A DNA stretch of 64,000 nt from Lysinibacillus louembei (GTDB lineage Bacteria > Bacillota > Bacilli > Bacillales_A > Planococcaceae): NCBI RefSeq assembly GCF_033880585.1, contig NZ_CP137624.1, positions 3,755,501-3,819,500 of the forward strand, read 5' to 3'. The notes under the pieces were generated by a model that was not told the DNA's origin, ran no database searches, and saw only the letters and a list, made by a program, of their open reading frames with translations. Of the stretch, positions 19,533 to 29,649 are shown piece after piece. The translations under genes and the position numbers were made by a program. Positions within the stretch are counted from its first letter, which is position 1. Every line of letters begins with the position of its first letter.

Positions 19533-21578
19533 TCACTTCATTAGCGCATTACAATCAACAATTAATGCTACTTTTCCGTTTCCTAAAATTGTTGCACCTG
19601 AAATTGCAAAAATATTTGTTAAATAATTTCCTAAAGATTTCAATACGATTTCCTGCTGTCCGATAAAGGAATCAACAACTAAACCAGCAAGTTTTTCGCC
19701 TTTACGTACAATTACAACAGAATAGAATTCGTCATCCTGTGCTTCTGTACGTGGAACTTCGAAAATTTCATCTAAGAATACAAGCGGTACGACTTTACCA
19801 CGGAAGTCAATTACTTTTTGATTATGTGCATTCAAAATGTCTGAATGACGGATAATAGATGTTTCAATAATTGACGATAAAGGTACTGCATAAATTTCTT
19901 TTTCGATTTCTACAAGCATTACAGAGATGATTGATAGTGTTAATGGCAGTTGAATAGAGAATGTTGAACCAACACCTTCAGTCGAGTCAATGGAAATATT
20001 TCCACCTAATGATTCGATTGTTGTTTTTACAACATCCAGCCCTACACCGCGACCTGAAATATCAGAAATAACATCTGCTGTTGAGAAACCGGAAGCTAAA
20101 ATCAGCTCATTAATTTGTTTATCTGACAATGTTTTGGCTGTTTCTATCGTAACAATCCCTTTAGAAATAGCTTTTTCTAATACTTTGTCACGGTTAATGC
20201 CTGCACCATCATCTTCAATTTCAATAAATACATAGTTTCCACTATGGAAAGCACGTAGCTGTACAGTTCCTTCTTCAGGCTTCCCTTTGGCAATACGCAC
20301 TTCAGGACTTTCAATACCGTGGTCAAGTGAGTTACGAATTAAATGCACAAGCGGATCACCGATTTCATCGATAACAGTACGATCTAACTCTGTTTCTGCC
20401 CCAATAATTTCTAAATTAATTTTCTTATTTAAGTCGCGTGATAATTGACGTACCATTTTCGGGAAACGATTAAATACTGTTTCAACTTGTACCATGCGCA
20501 TTGTTAAGACGATATTTTGTAAATCTCCCATTACACGGCTCATACGTTCTACTGTTTCATTTAATTCTTGATGATTCACTTCTGCAGAAATCGATTGTAA
20601 ACGACCACGGTCAATCACAAGCTCTTCAAACAGATTCATTAAAATATCAAGGCGCTCGATATTTACGCGAATCATTTTATTCGAAACATGACCACCAGAC
20701 TTACTATTAGATGCTGGTGCCTTGGCATTTTTAGCTGGTACTTCCGCCACTGCTTTTACCGCTAATTCTGGCTGTGGCTCTGCTTCAACAACCTCTACTT
20801 TTTTCTCTGACTGTACATCTTTTTCTTCTAAAGGTACGACTTTTACTTCTTCTACTTCAGAAACCTTCATTAATTTCTTTTGTAAATCATCGGCAGGTTC
20901 TTTTGAAATATAGGCAATATGGAATACTTGGTCAAATTGTTCATCCTCTAAACGATCAACTGCTGGAACAGATTTAATGACATCTCCGTTTTTTTCTAAA
21001 ATCTCGAATACCATGAAAACACGCGCTGCCTTTAATAAGCAATCTTCACGTAATGTCACCGTAATTTCATATGCTGAATGCCCTTGCTCGATAGATTGTG
21101 CTAACACTGTTTTTTCAAAATCATCATAATCTAAATGCGATTCTTGTTGAATTGCTGTTGCTGCTATTTCTTCTGCTGCGGCAGGCTGGCCTACTTCCTC
21201 ACCTGCTTCAATGCGCTTTAACTTCTCCACTGTCGCCTGTACATCGCGCTTACCGTCGCCGCCCTCTGCAATGTTCATTACCATTTCCTCTAGATGATCA
21301 ACAGACTCAAACACAACATCTAAAATTTCTGGCGTTACTTCAATTTTTTCATTGCGAATAGCATCTAAAACATTTTCCATTTTATGTGTCAAATCCGCTA
21401 AATCCTCAAAGCCCATCGTTGCAGACATACCTTTCAATGTATGAGCTGAACGGAAAATTTCATTAACAATTGATAAATCTTGTGGATTCTTTTCTAATTC
21501 TAATAAATGTTCACTACATGACTGTAAATGTTCTTTACTTTCTTCGATGAACATTTCTAAATATTGATTTACTTCCAT
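19533..21578 (-). CDS. cheA: Chemotaxis histidine kinase CheA
   Basis: Central kinase of chemotaxis; it autophosphorylates and passes phosphate to CheY and CheB. In 681 residues the order is: P1 HPt domain with SAHTLKGM (phosphorylated His near 46); a P2 response-regulator docking domain (about 155–245); an Ala/Lys/Pro linker; P3 dimerisation (IRVNIERLDILMNLFEELVI); the P4 ATPase (HLIRNSLDHGIE, DDGAGI, DISGRGVGLD); and a P5 CheW-like domain. Start ATG 21578 has AAAGGGGTG upstream. It follows cheB by 14 bp. Confidence 0.97.
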   Translation of the reverse strand: MEVNQYLEMFIEESKEHLQSCSEHLLELEKNPQDLSIVNEIFRSAHTLKGMSATMGFEDLADLTHKMENVLDAIRNEKIEVTPEILDVVFESVDHLEEMVMNIAEGGDGKRDVQATVEKLKRIEAGEEVGQPAAAEEIAATAIQQESHLDYDDFEKTVLAQSIEQGHSAYEITVTLREDCLLKAARVFMVFEILEKNGDVIKSVPAVDRLEDEQFDQVFHIAYISKEPADDLQKKLMKVSEVEEVKVVPLEEKDVQSEKKVEVVEAEPQPELAVKAVAEVPAKNAKAPASNSKSGGHVSNKMIRVNIERLDILMNLFEELVIDRGRLQSISAEVNHQELNETVERMSRVMGDLQNIVLTMRMVQVETVFNRFPKMVRQLSRDLNKKINLEIIGAETELDRTVIDEIGDPLVHLIRNSLDHGIESPEVRIAKGKPEEGTVQLRAFHSGNYVFIEIEDDGAGINRDKVLEKAISKGIVTIETAKTLSDKQINELILASGFSTADVISDISGRGVGLDVVKTTIESLGGNISIDSTEGVGSTFSIQLPLTLSIISVMLVEIEKEIYAVPLSSIIETSIIRHSDILNAHNQKVIDFRGKVVPLVFLDEIFEVPRTEAQDDEFYSVVIVRKGEKLAGLVVDSFIGQQEIVLKSLGNYLTNIFAISGATILGNGKVALIVDCNALMK

Positions 21579-21592
21579 ATGAAGGCACCCCT

Positions 21593-22729
21593 TTAGTACA
21601 TATATTTCATAATTGTTTGTGCGATATCCTCTACGTCTACCACTTCATCGACAAGCTGTGTTTCTACTGCTGCTTTTGGCATACCGTAAACGATACAAGT
21701 ATCCGCAGATTCAGCAATTGCTCTTACATTACCTGATTTTTTTAATTCTTTTAAACCGTTTGCTCCATCTTGACCCATACCAGTCATAATCACTGCTACT
21801 TTATCCATATCAGGACAATTACTAACATCCTCAAACATCACGTCTACTGATGGACGGTGACCCGATCTTGGTGGCTCTGTCTGATCAAGCACAATCCCAT
21901 AGGTCGTTCCAATTTTACGAAGCCTTAGATGATACCCGCCTGGTGCAATATAGGCAACGCCATCCTTTAAAATATCACCTTGTTCTGCTTCTTTTACATG
22001 AATATTACTTAATTGATCTAAACGATTTGCTAAAGATTTTGTAAAGCCTGCTGGCATATGTTGCACAATTAAAATTGGTGCACGAACGTTTTCAGGAATT
22101 TTCGTAATCACTTCTTGCAATGCACGGGGTCCTCCTGTGGATGTGCCAATTAAAATAATTTTTCTAGATGTCCTGCTCCACTCTTTCTTATTTGGGAGTG
22201 TTGTTAACTCTACCGGCTGCTGCTTTTTGATTGTCGGTGGCGGCGTATTCAATGATTTCTCTACTTTCACTACTTCTTTTCTGTGAATCGGTTTCATCGG
22301 TCTTTTCAACTTCGTAACAGAGATGTTCGCAGCAGCTTCTACTTTTTGAACTAATTCCTCTTTAATTTTATGTAAATCAAGAGAAATGGTACCGCTCGTT
22401 TTAGCAACAAAATCTACAGCGCCATACTCCATTGCTGCTAACGTATTTTCCGTGCCTTGCTTTGTTGTGCTTGATAGCATCACTACAGGCACAGGACATT
22501 GATTCATAATTTCTCTTAAGGCATCTAAGCCATTCATTTCAGGCATTTCTACATCCATTGTGACAACATTTGGTTGCAGTTGTTGTATTTTTTCAATTGC
22601 ATCTTTCCCATTGCGCGCTGTTCCCACCACTTCAATATTTAAGTTCCCATCAAAAAAGTCGCCAACTAGCTTTCTCATAAAAGCCGAATCATCTACAATA
22701 AGCAACTTTTTCTTATTTGAAAATCTCAA
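21593..22729 (-). CDS. cheB: Protein-glutamate methylesterase CheB
   Basis: Removes methyl groups from receptors when phosphorylated. The N-terminal receiver domain (LLIVDDSAFMRK, phosphorylated Asp in TMDVEMPEMNG near residue 60, and a Lys in VAKTSG) joins a C-terminal esterase. The esterase catalytic residues are in GTSTGGPRAL (Ser), QHMPAGFT (His) and MTGMGQDGA (Asp). The start appears to be TTG at 22729, directly after the flhG stop, with AAAGG about 10 nt upstream. A later ATG would cut into the receiver domain. Confidence 0.95.
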   Translation of the reverse strand: MRFSNKKKLLIVDDSAFMRKLVGDFFDGNLNIEVVGTARNGKDAIEKIQQLQPNVVTMDVEMPEMNGLDALREIMNQCPVPVVMLSSTTKQGTENTLAAMEYGAVDFVAKTSGTISLDLHKIKEELVQKVEAAANISVTKLKRPMKPIHRKEVVKVEKSLNTPPPTIKKQQPVELTTLPNKKEWSRTSRKIILIGTSTGGPRALQEVITKIPENVRAPILIVQHMPAGFTKSLANRLDQLSNIHVKEAEQGDILKDGVAYIAPGGYHLRLRKIGTTYGIVLDQTEPPRSGHRPSVDVMFEDVSNCPDMDKVAVIMTGMGQDGANGLKELKKSGNVRAIAESADTCIVYGMPKAAVETQLVDEVVDVEDIAQTIMKYMY

Positions 22730-23602
22730 CTAATCACGCCCTTTCGAAAAAATACTTTTCAGTTTCGTTAAAAAATTATTCGAATGTTTCGGTGCATGTA
22801 TTTCTTCTGTTGTTTCTTGTAAAAAACGTTGCACAATTTGTTGCATCGTTTTTGAAATTGGAGCATTCGGATATAAAATAGTAAAGGGTACTTGCTCTCT
22901 TACAGCCTTTCGTACGACAGGGTCCTCTGGCAATGAGCCTAGCGGTATAACTTCCTTCGCCATAAACTTTTGCATAGCTCCATTTAAACGACTGAGCGTC
23001 TCCTGTCCTTCTTCTTTAGACATAACGCGATTACATAATAGATAAAATGTTTTTTCGCTGTCTTTTAAATGAATAAACTTCATCATCGAATAAGCATCCA
23101 TAATAGCGGTTGGCTCTGCTGTAGAAATAACGATAATTTCATCGATTGATGTTAATAAATCGAGCGACCAATTTGTTGCTCCAGCTCCCATATCAAATAA
23201 AATATAGTCAAATGATTGCTGTAGCTGTCTAAACGCCTCAATAAGTGCCGCAAACATAGAGTCAGACCATTCTACTAACGCCGACATTCCTGAGCCTCCT
23301 GAGATGTAGCGTACACCATTTGGTCCTTCAAACATCGCTTGCTCAAGTGTCACATTCCCTTGTAGATAATCTTTTAAACTATATTCTGTCGTTTTACCAA
23401 AAAGAATATGAATGTTGCCCATACCGATATCCATATCTAAAATAACAACATTCTTTCCTTCCTTCGCTAATAATGCCGCAAAATTCGTTGTAAAGTTACT
23501 TTTTCCTACACCGCCTTTACCGCTTACTATTGCTAATGATTTTCCAAGGGCACCTTGACTTTCTAGCATTTTCATTCGTAAAATTTCAGCCTGATCTCTC
23601 AT
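22730..23602 (-). CDS. flhG: MinD-like ATPase FlhG (YlxH), flagellar number/placement regulator
   Basis: Controls flagellar pattern with FlhF and interacts with C-ring assembly. In 290 residues, an N-terminal activation helix (EILRMKMLES) precedes the deviant Walker A motif SGKGGVGKSNFTTNFA at about 27. Then come LDMDIGMGNIHILFG and FDMGAGATNWSLDLL, and a basic C-terminal region that may carry a membrane-targeting helix. It overlaps flhF by 4 bp, so they are coupled. Confidence 0.95.
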   Translation of the reverse strand: MRDQAEILRMKMLESQGALGKSLAIVSGKGGVGKSNFTTNFAALLAKEGKNVVILDMDIGMGNIHILFGKTTEYSLKDYLQGNVTLEQAMFEGPNGVRYISGGSGMSALVEWSDSMFAALIEAFRQLQQSFDYILFDMGAGATNWSLDLLTSIDEIIVISTAEPTAIMDAYSMMKFIHLKDSEKTFYLLCNRVMSKEEGQETLSRLNGAMQKFMAKEVIPLGSLPEDPVVRKAVREQVPFTILYPNAPISKTMQQIVQRFLQETTEEIHAPKHSNNFLTKLKSIFSKGRD

Positions 23603-24777
23603 GTAATTTCTCCTCGAAAGAACAACTCAAACATTTTTTCTAAACTTGGCTCCTCTATATCTTCCGGTACTTCTTGCCCATTTGTATAGTAAGCAAGTCC
23701 TTTCTTATATTTAATCATTAAATTGAACATTGTGCCAATAGAATTTGTCTCATCTAGCTTCGTAAAAATGAATTTTTCGACATGAATTTGCTCAAATTGC
23801 TTAATAATTACATCTAAATCTTGTTCTTTTGATGTTAAGGACAAGACTAAAAATGTTTGTACATTATCGCCAAATTTGATGAGCTGCTGCAAATCTGTGA
23901 TATATTTAGCTTCTTTATAATTACGGCCAGCAGTATCAATAAATACTAAATCTAAATGCGCAAATTTTTCAATCGCCGCTTTATAATCTTCAGCACTATA
24001 AACGATTTCAATTGGCACTTGTAGTAAACCAGCGTATGTTTTAAGCTGCTCAATTGCCGCAATACGATATGTATCTGTTGTAATAAAGCCGACCTTCTTT
24101 TTCTTTTCTAGCACAGCTCTTGCAGCCATCTTCGCAATCGTAGTCGTTTTCCCCACACCAGTTGGACCAAGCACATTAATATATTTTTTGTCATACGACA
24201 CGCCGCCAATTTCCACGTCGCGCAATTTGCGCTCCAATACGCGCTCTGTCGCTGCTTGGAATTTTTCAAAATCAATCGAATCTATCTCTTCAATATGAAC
24301 AAAAAGCTCATCACTAATTTGTGTGATGAGCTCTTCATTCAGCTCTTGCTGTTTCAAATAATCGATAAAGTGCAAGAGTTCATCAGGGTATTTTGACTGA
24401 ATGGATTGTCGATGTAATGATTGCATAATGGATTTTAAATCAGCAATTTCTTTTTTTAATTCATTTGTTATAGCTGAATCCTCTTCTAATGATGCTTTTT
24501 TCAAAACCTTTTGCTCAGTTTCTTTTACTGATGTCGATGCTGGTACTTGTACAATCGGCTTTAACAATTGCAAATCTTGTAAAGGTGGGAAAGCGGGCTT
24601 CGCTTCCACCTTATCAATACCTGCTACAACTTCAAAGCTCTTCTTTTTGACTAGACCAAAAAACTTTTTATCTACTACGACCTTGGAATTTAAAATTACT
24701 GCATCATCCCCTAGATCAGCACGAATTAGTTTCATTGCTTCTGCTATGGATGGTGCATTATATTTTTTCATCTTCAT
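23599..24777 (-). CDS. flhF: SRP-like GTPase FlhF
   Basis: Recruits flagellar components to the assembly site. The 392-residue protein has a basic B domain at the N-terminus (RADLGDDAVILNSK), a helical N domain, and the G domain with P-loop [15 protein letters not shown] near residue 205. TTDTYRIAAIEQL, VFIDTAGRNYK and TKLDETNSIG (G4/G5) follow. The ATGA overlap with flhA (4 bp) and with flhG on the other side shows tight coupling. Confidence 0.96.
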   Translation of the reverse strand: MKMKKYNAPSIAEAMKLIRADLGDDAVILNSKVVVDKKFFGLVKKKSFEVVAGIDKVEAKPAFPPLQDLQLLKPIVQVPASTSVKETEQKVLKKASLEEDSAITNELKKEIADLKSIMQSLHRQSIQSKYPDELLHFIDYLKQQELNEELITQISDELFVHIEEIDSIDFEKFQAATERVLERKLRDVEIGGVSYDKKYINVLGPTGVGKTTTIAKMAARAVLEKKKKVGFITTDTYRIAAIEQLKTYAGLLQVPIEIVYSAEDYKAAIEKFAHLDLVFIDTAGRNYKEAKYITDLQQLIKFGDNVQTFLVLSLTSKEQDLDVIIKQFEQIHVEKFIFTKLDETNSIGTMFNLMIKYKKGLAYYTNGQEVPEDIEEPSLEKMFELFFRGEIT

Positions 24778-26807
24778 TCAACATTCACCACTCCAACACT
24801 TTGAATTTCCACAGCTGCATCAAGTTCGTTATAGCTTAAAATCGGAATTTGAGGGAAATAGCGTTCCGTTAATTGGCGTAAATACATACGCACACCTGGT
24901 GAACATAAAATTAACGGTGATTGTTCCATATAGGATACTCGTTCTACTTCCTTTGCGATTGTTTCCAACACCAACTGGGAGTCATGTGGGTCCATCGCCA
25001 AATAATTACCATGATCTGTTTGCTGAATGCTATCTGCAATTAATTTTTCGACTTTCGCTGAAACCGTAATTACTTTAAGTGCTGGCTGACCGTTGACATA
25101 TTGTGTTGTAATTTGCCTTGCAAGTGCTTGTCTCACATATTCCGTTAATATATCTGTATCACTTGTTAGCTTTGAATAGTCCGCTAGCGTTTCAAAAATA
25201 ATTGGCAAGTTACGAATCGATACATTTTCACGTAATAGCTTGCTAAGCACCTTTTGAATTTCTCCAATAGATAATGGTGTAGGCGTCAATTCCTCTACTA
25301 AAATAGCATGTGTTTCACGTAAATGATCAATTAATTGTTTCGTTTCTTGGCGTCCAAGCAATTCATATGCATTCGCTCGAATCATTTCTGTTAAATGTGT
25401 TGATACAACGCTTGGTGGATCAACAACTGTATAGCCGAGCATTTCTGCCTCTTCCTTCACTTGCTCTGTAATCCATTTGGCAGGCAAGCCAAAGGATGGT
25501 TCAATTGTATCGATACCTTCAATACTATCATCATCACCAGGACTCATCGCTAAATAGTGATCTAATAAAAGTTCGCCACGCGCCATTTCATTTCCTTTAA
25601 TTTTAATGCGATATTCATTTGGTTGTAATTGTATATTGTCACGAATTCGCACAACCGGAATAACAATACCTAGTTCTAATGCTAGCTGGCGGCGAATCAT
25701 GACAACCCGATCTAATAAATCTCCACCTTGTGAAGCATCTACGAGTGGAATTAAGCCGTAGCCAAATTCAAATTCAATTGGATCGACATTTAATAAATTA
25801 ACAACATTCTCGGGACTTTTCATCGTATCTGTTGCAACTTCTTCCTCTAGTTCAAGCAGCTCTTCTGGGCTTTCCTCCTGTTTACGATCCATTAACCAAG
25901 CACCAATCGCTAATGCGCCAGAAATTGGAATCGTAATCCAAAATGGAATTGGCGTAAATAAGCCAAGTAAAAAAATAGTAGCCCCTGCTACGTAAAGCAA
26001 TTTAGATTGTGCAAATAATTGCTTTGTAATATCCTCGCCTAAATTGCCATCTGATGCTGCACGTGTTACGACAATACCTGTTGCAGTTGAAATTAACAGT
26101 GCTGGAATTTGCGATACAAGACCATCCCCCACCGTTAATATGGAGAATTTATTTGCTGCTTCACCAAAGCTTAAACCTAAATTAAGTATTCCGATAATCA
26201 TCCCAAATAATAGGTTGATAAATACCATAATAATCGAGGCGATCGCATCCCCTTTTACGAACTTTGTGGCACCATCCATCGCTCCGTAAAAGTCCGATTC
26301 GCCAGCCACTTTGTCACGTCGTTCACGTGCTTCCTTTTCAGAAATAATGCCAGCATTTAAATCAGCATCAATACTCATCTGCTTACCAGGCATCGCATCC
26401 AATGTGAAACGTGCTGCAACTTCAGCTACACGCTCTGCCCCTTTTGTAATAACAATAAATTGAATAATAACTAACAGCATGAAAATAACTAAACCGACTA
26501 AAATATTTCCACCTGTTACGAAATTACCGAAGGTTTCTACTACCTCACCGGCATCACCATTCGCTAAGATGGCACGTGTTGTAGAAACACTCAACCCTAA
26601 ACGAAATAGCGTTAATAACAAGATAACGGATGGGAAAATAGAAAAATCTAAAGCTTCCTTCATATTCATAGCGGTTAATAGCACGAGTAGGGCAAGCGTT
26701 ATATTAATAATAATAAGAAAGCTTAACAACCACGTTGGTAGAGGGATAATGAGCATCGCTACTACTAAAATAACCGCAGCTAAAACCCCTATATCGCGAA
26801 TTTTCAT
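24774..26807 (-). CDS. flhA: Flagellar export gate protein FlhA
   Basis: Large membrane component of the type III export gate that energises export and docks chaperone-substrate complexes. The 677 residues have about eight membrane helices in the first half. The FHIPEP-family signature lies at about 140–160 (ARFTLDAMPGKQMSIDADLNAG). A soluble C-terminal domain ends near CSPGVRMYLRQLTERYFPQIP. Its start follows flhB closely. Confidence 0.97.
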   Translation of the reverse strand: MKIRDIGVLAAVILVVAMLIIPLPTWLLSFLIIINITLALLVLLTAMNMKEALDFSIFPSVILLLTLFRLGLSVSTTRAILANGDAGEVVETFGNFVTGGNILVGLVIFMLLVIIQFIVITKGAERVAEVAARFTLDAMPGKQMSIDADLNAGIISEKEARERRDKVAGESDFYGAMDGATKFVKGDAIASIIMVFINLLFGMIIGILNLGLSFGEAANKFSILTVGDGLVSQIPALLISTATGIVVTRAASDGNLGEDITKQLFAQSKLLYVAGATIFLLGLFTPIPFWITIPISGALAIGAWLMDRKQEESPEELLELEEEVATDTMKSPENVVNLLNVDPIEFEFGYGLIPLVDASQGGDLLDRVVMIRRQLALELGIVIPVVRIRDNIQLQPNEYRIKIKGNEMARGELLLDHYLAMSPGDDDSIEGIDTIEPSFGLPAKWITEQVKEEAEMLGYTVVDPPSVVSTHLTEMIRANAYELLGRQETKQLIDHLRETHAILVEELTPTPLSIGEIQKVLSKLLRENVSIRNLPIIFETLADYSKLTSDTDILTEYVRQALARQITTQYVNGQPALKVITVSAKVEKLIADSIQQTDHGNYLAMDPHDSQLVLETIAKEVERVSYMEQSPLILCSPGVRMYLRQLTERYFPQIPILSYNELDAAVEIQSVGVVNVE

Positions 26808-26830
26808 TACTTTCCCTCCTGAATCGGTAC

Positions 26831-27919
26831 TTAAATTTTGCGTTTAATACGGTATACGTATGCTAAAATTTCTGCTACTGCTTTAAAAAACTCTTCTGGT
26901 ACGGCATCACCAATTTCTACTTGGTCATACATCGCACGTGCCAATGGTCGATTTTCCACCATAATGACATCATGCTCTTTTGCAATCATTTTAATTTTTT
27001 GTGCTACAAAATCAGTTCCTTTTGCAACAACCCTCGGTGCATCCATGCTATCTTCATCATATTTTAATGCGATAGCATAGTGCGTCGGGTTTGTAATGAC
27101 GACATCCGCTGATGGTATTTCCTGCATCATACGACGCATCGCCATTTCGCGTTGTCGTTGCTTAATTTTCGATTTAATTAAAGGATCACCTTCACTATTT
27201 TTATGTTCATCTTTAATATCTTGCTTAGACATTTTTAACTGCTTTTCATATTCATATTTTTCGTACATATAATCAAGCAATGCGATAAAGACAAGCATTA
27301 ACGCAGCCGCAAGACCCATAATCCCAGTTAAGTAAGCAACTGTCCCTAAACTTTCCCAAGGGCTCTTAAAAGCTAAAGATAATACTTTTTCTAAATTCAT
27401 CCAAATTACAATTGTTGTAACAGCACCAATAAAAGACACTTTTAGTAACGATTTAATTAAATTGATAATCGCCCTTAAAGAAATAATTTTTTTTATCCCT
27501 TTAATTGGATCCATTTTTTTTAAATCTAATTTTAACGTTTCTGTTGTGAATAACAAGCCAAATTGGAAATAGTTAGCTCCAATACCTGCAACCATCGCAG
27601 CTAGCATGATTGGCAAAACAATTTTTGCCATTTCCTTTAAAGATTCGACAAACATCTCCATTGCCACATCTGCGGTTAGTGTATCAATTAATAAGTTACG
27701 CTCAAATGTTTGGTTTAAAAAATCGACTAAACCTTTAAACATAGATGGTGCAGCAACAAATAAAAAAATGAACATCAGAAGCAATAAAACTGCAGCTGTT
27801 ACATCCTGACTTTTTAATACTTGTCCCTTTTTTCTCGCATCTTGCCGCTTTTTAGGGGTCGCTTTCTCCGTTTTTTCACCTGCAAAAAATTGAAGGTCCA
27901 ACGTTATATAAAGTTTCAT
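26831..27919 (-). CDS. flhB: Flagellar export switch protein FlhB
   Basis: Switches export from rod/hook to filament substrates after self-cleavage. About 362 residues: the N-terminal EKTEKATPKKRQDARKKGQV, four membrane helices, and a cytoplasmic domain with the intact autocleavage site NPTH (in VVITNPTHYAIALKYD) around residue 265. The longest frame starts with two GTGs, but ATG 27919 has AGGTGG 8 nt upstream and begins one base after the fliR stop. A truncated relative lacking the membrane part lies at 56395–56688. Confidence 0.97.
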   Translation of the reverse strand: MKLYITLDLQFFAGEKTEKATPKKRQDARKKGQVLKSQDVTAAVLLLLMFIFLFVAAPSMFKGLVDFLNQTFERNLLIDTLTADVAMEMFVESLKEMAKIVLPIMLAAMVAGIGANYFQFGLLFTTETLKLDLKKMDPIKGIKKIISLRAIINLIKSLLKVSFIGAVTTIVIWMNLEKVLSLAFKSPWESLGTVAYLTGIMGLAAALMLVFIALLDYMYEKYEYEKQLKMSKQDIKDEHKNSEGDPLIKSKIKQRQREMAMRRMMQEIPSADVVITNPTHYAIALKYDEDSMDAPRVVAKGTDFVAQKIKMIAKEHDVIMVENRPLARAMYDQVEIGDAVPEEFFKAVAEILAYVYRIKRKI

Positions 27920-27920
27920 G

Positions 27921-28697
27921 TTAGCCACCACCTAAAAGAACCATTAAATCTCGTAAGTGCACAACCATCATCTCAATCAGCCTTTGCATAACGCCTACCA
28001 TAACGCCCATCGTCACAATTAACACGATGAAGCCAACTGCAATTTTAATCGGGAAACCGACGACAAAAATATTCATTTGCGGTACAGTTTTTCCTGTTAT
28101 ACCAAGTGCTACTGTAACTAAAAATAATGTTGCAATTATTGGAGCTGACATTTGAAAGGCAATAGCAAATACAGCTGTAAATGTTTTTAAAATAAACTCC
28201 ACCGTCGCCTCACTGCCGAAATTAGGGAAAAGCTGATCCATTGGTATAAACTGATAGCTATAAAAAATACCATCTAGCAATAGGTGATGCCCATTAATAG
28301 CTAACATCGTCAACAAGGCTAGGAAGTTAAAAAATTGACCCATTAATGGACTTTGGGTACCTGTTTGTGGATCAATAATATTGGCCATTGCAAAGCCCAT
28401 TTGAAAATCGATAAATCCTCCCGCAATTTGGACTGCTGACATAATCATATAAGCGATTAAACCGAGCATTAATCCAATAATTGCTTCTTTTAATACAAGT
28501 AATATGTAAGTACCATCAAATGCAATTGCCTCATTTGGAAATGTATAATACATAATTAATGATAGCGCAAACGCTAAAGCAATCCTCATTTGAGGTGGTA
28601 TTGTGCGATATGAAAATAACGGAATAGATACAAAAAAGGCAGAAACACGAACAAAAATTAACAGCAGGACAGTTATTTTAGGAACTAATTCTACCAT
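27921..28697 (-). CDS. fliR: Flagellar export gate protein FliR
   Basis: Membrane subunit of the FliPQR export channel. The 258 residues contain about six hydrophobic segments. The conserved LLIFVRVSAFFVSIPLFSYRTIPPQMRIALAF lies at the N-terminus (split between helix and loop), and EAIIGLMLGLIAYMIMSA follows. Start ATG has ATAGGA upstream. It is 3 bp downstream of fliQ. Confidence 0.96.
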   Translation of the reverse strand: MVELVPKITVLLLIFVRVSAFFVSIPLFSYRTIPPQMRIALAFALSLIMYYTFPNEAIAFDGTYILLVLKEAIIGLMLGLIAYMIMSAVQIAGGFIDFQMGFAMANIIDPQTGTQSPLMGQFFNFLALLTMLAINGHHLLLDGIFYSYQFIPMDQLFPNFGSEATVEFILKTFTAVFAIAFQMSAPIIATLFLVTVALGITGKTVPQMNIFVVGFPIKIAVGFIVLIVTMGVMVGVMQRLIEMMVVHLRDLMVLLGGG

Positions 28698-28700
28698 CTT

Positions 28701-28970
28701 TTATCCTATAAAACGAACTAAATTATTTAAAATATCATGGAAATAATTCGTCATTTGTGAAATCATAAATGGTCCAAAAAAGATAAGTGCGACAAATACA
28801 GCAACGATTTTTGGTACAAAAGCTAATGTTTGCTCCTGAATCGATGTTGTTGCTTGGAAAATACTAACTAGCAACCCTGTCGCTAACGCAATTAATAATA
28901 GTGGTCCTGAAGTAATCAAGATAACAAACACTGCTCGCTCTGCAACTGAAATGACCATTTCTTGTGTCAT
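28701..28970 (-). CDS. fliQ: Flagellar export gate protein FliQ
   Basis: Small two-helix membrane protein of the export channel. Its 89 residues are the usual size, with LITSGPLLLIALATGLLVSIFQATTSIQEQTLAFVPK spanning helix 1 and the conserved loop. It lies 13 bp after fliP. Confidence 0.96.
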   Translation of the reverse strand: MTQEMVISVAERAVFVILITSGPLLLIALATGLLVSIFQATTSIQEQTLAFVPKIVAVFVALIFFGPFMISQMTNYFHDILNNLVRFIG

Positions 28971-28983
28971 TATGTATCATCCC

Positions 28984-29649
28984 CTAAAAACTTTGAAGTA
29001 ATGATTTCATTACTAAATACCAGCCATCTACCAATACAAATAATAGAATTTTAAATGGCAATGAAACCATAACAGGCGGTAACATCATCATCCCCATCGA
29101 CATCAAGGTACTTGCTACAACCATGTCGATTACTAAAAAAGGAATGAAAATCATAAAGCCCATTTGAAATGCTGTTTTTATTTCACTTAACGCAAAGGCG
29201 GGTACTAGCATTGTAAGTGGTATTTCCTCAATTGTTGCTGGCCGCTCTGCTTGATTATATGAAATAAATAATTCTAAATCCTTCTGCCTCGTATGCTCTG
29301 CCATAAACTCTTTAAAGGGCACTGCGGCACGATCGTATGCTTCCTCAAGCCCGATTTCCTCATTAAACAACGGCTGTAAAGCTTGATCATTCACTTCTTG
29401 GAAGGTAGGTGCCATAACAAAAAATGTTAAAAATAACGCTAACCCAATAATTACTTGGTTTGGGGGCATTTGCTGTGTAGCCAGTGCAGTTCTCGTAAAA
29501 GATAAAACGATGACGATACGTGTAAACGATGTCATCAAAATTAAAATACTAGGTGCTAAAGACAGTACAGTTAGTAAAAGAAGTAATTTGACGGACGTCG
29601 AGACATTTGCTGGATCAAAATCAGAGAATGCAGTAATTAATGACATCAT
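28984..29649 (-). CDS. fliP: Flagellar export gate protein FliP
   Basis: Core of the export channel. The 221 residues carry the family signatures SFTRIVIVLSFTRTALATQQMPPNQVIIGLALFLT (helix region near 40–75) and PFLVIDMVVASTLMSMGMMMLPPVMVSLPFKI near the C-terminus. A hydrophobic N-terminal segment could act as a signal peptide. It overlaps the fliO gene by 4 bp. Confidence 0.96.
   Translation of the reverse strand: MMSLITAFSDFDPANVSTSVKLLLLLTVLSLAPSILILMTSFTRIVIVLSFTRTALATQQMPPNQVIIGLALFLTFFVMAPTFQEVNDQALQPLFNEEIGLEEAYDRAAVPFKEFMAEHTRQKDLELFISYNQAERPATIEEIPLTMLVPAFALSEIKTAFQMGFMIFIPFLVIDMVVASTLMSMGMMMLPPVMVSLPFKILLFVLVDGWYLVMKSLLQSF

Noticed and set aside
24401-25069. Plus-strand frame of 222 codons across flhF and flhA
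   Set aside because: It spans the antisense of two well-supported genes and shows no recognisable domain.
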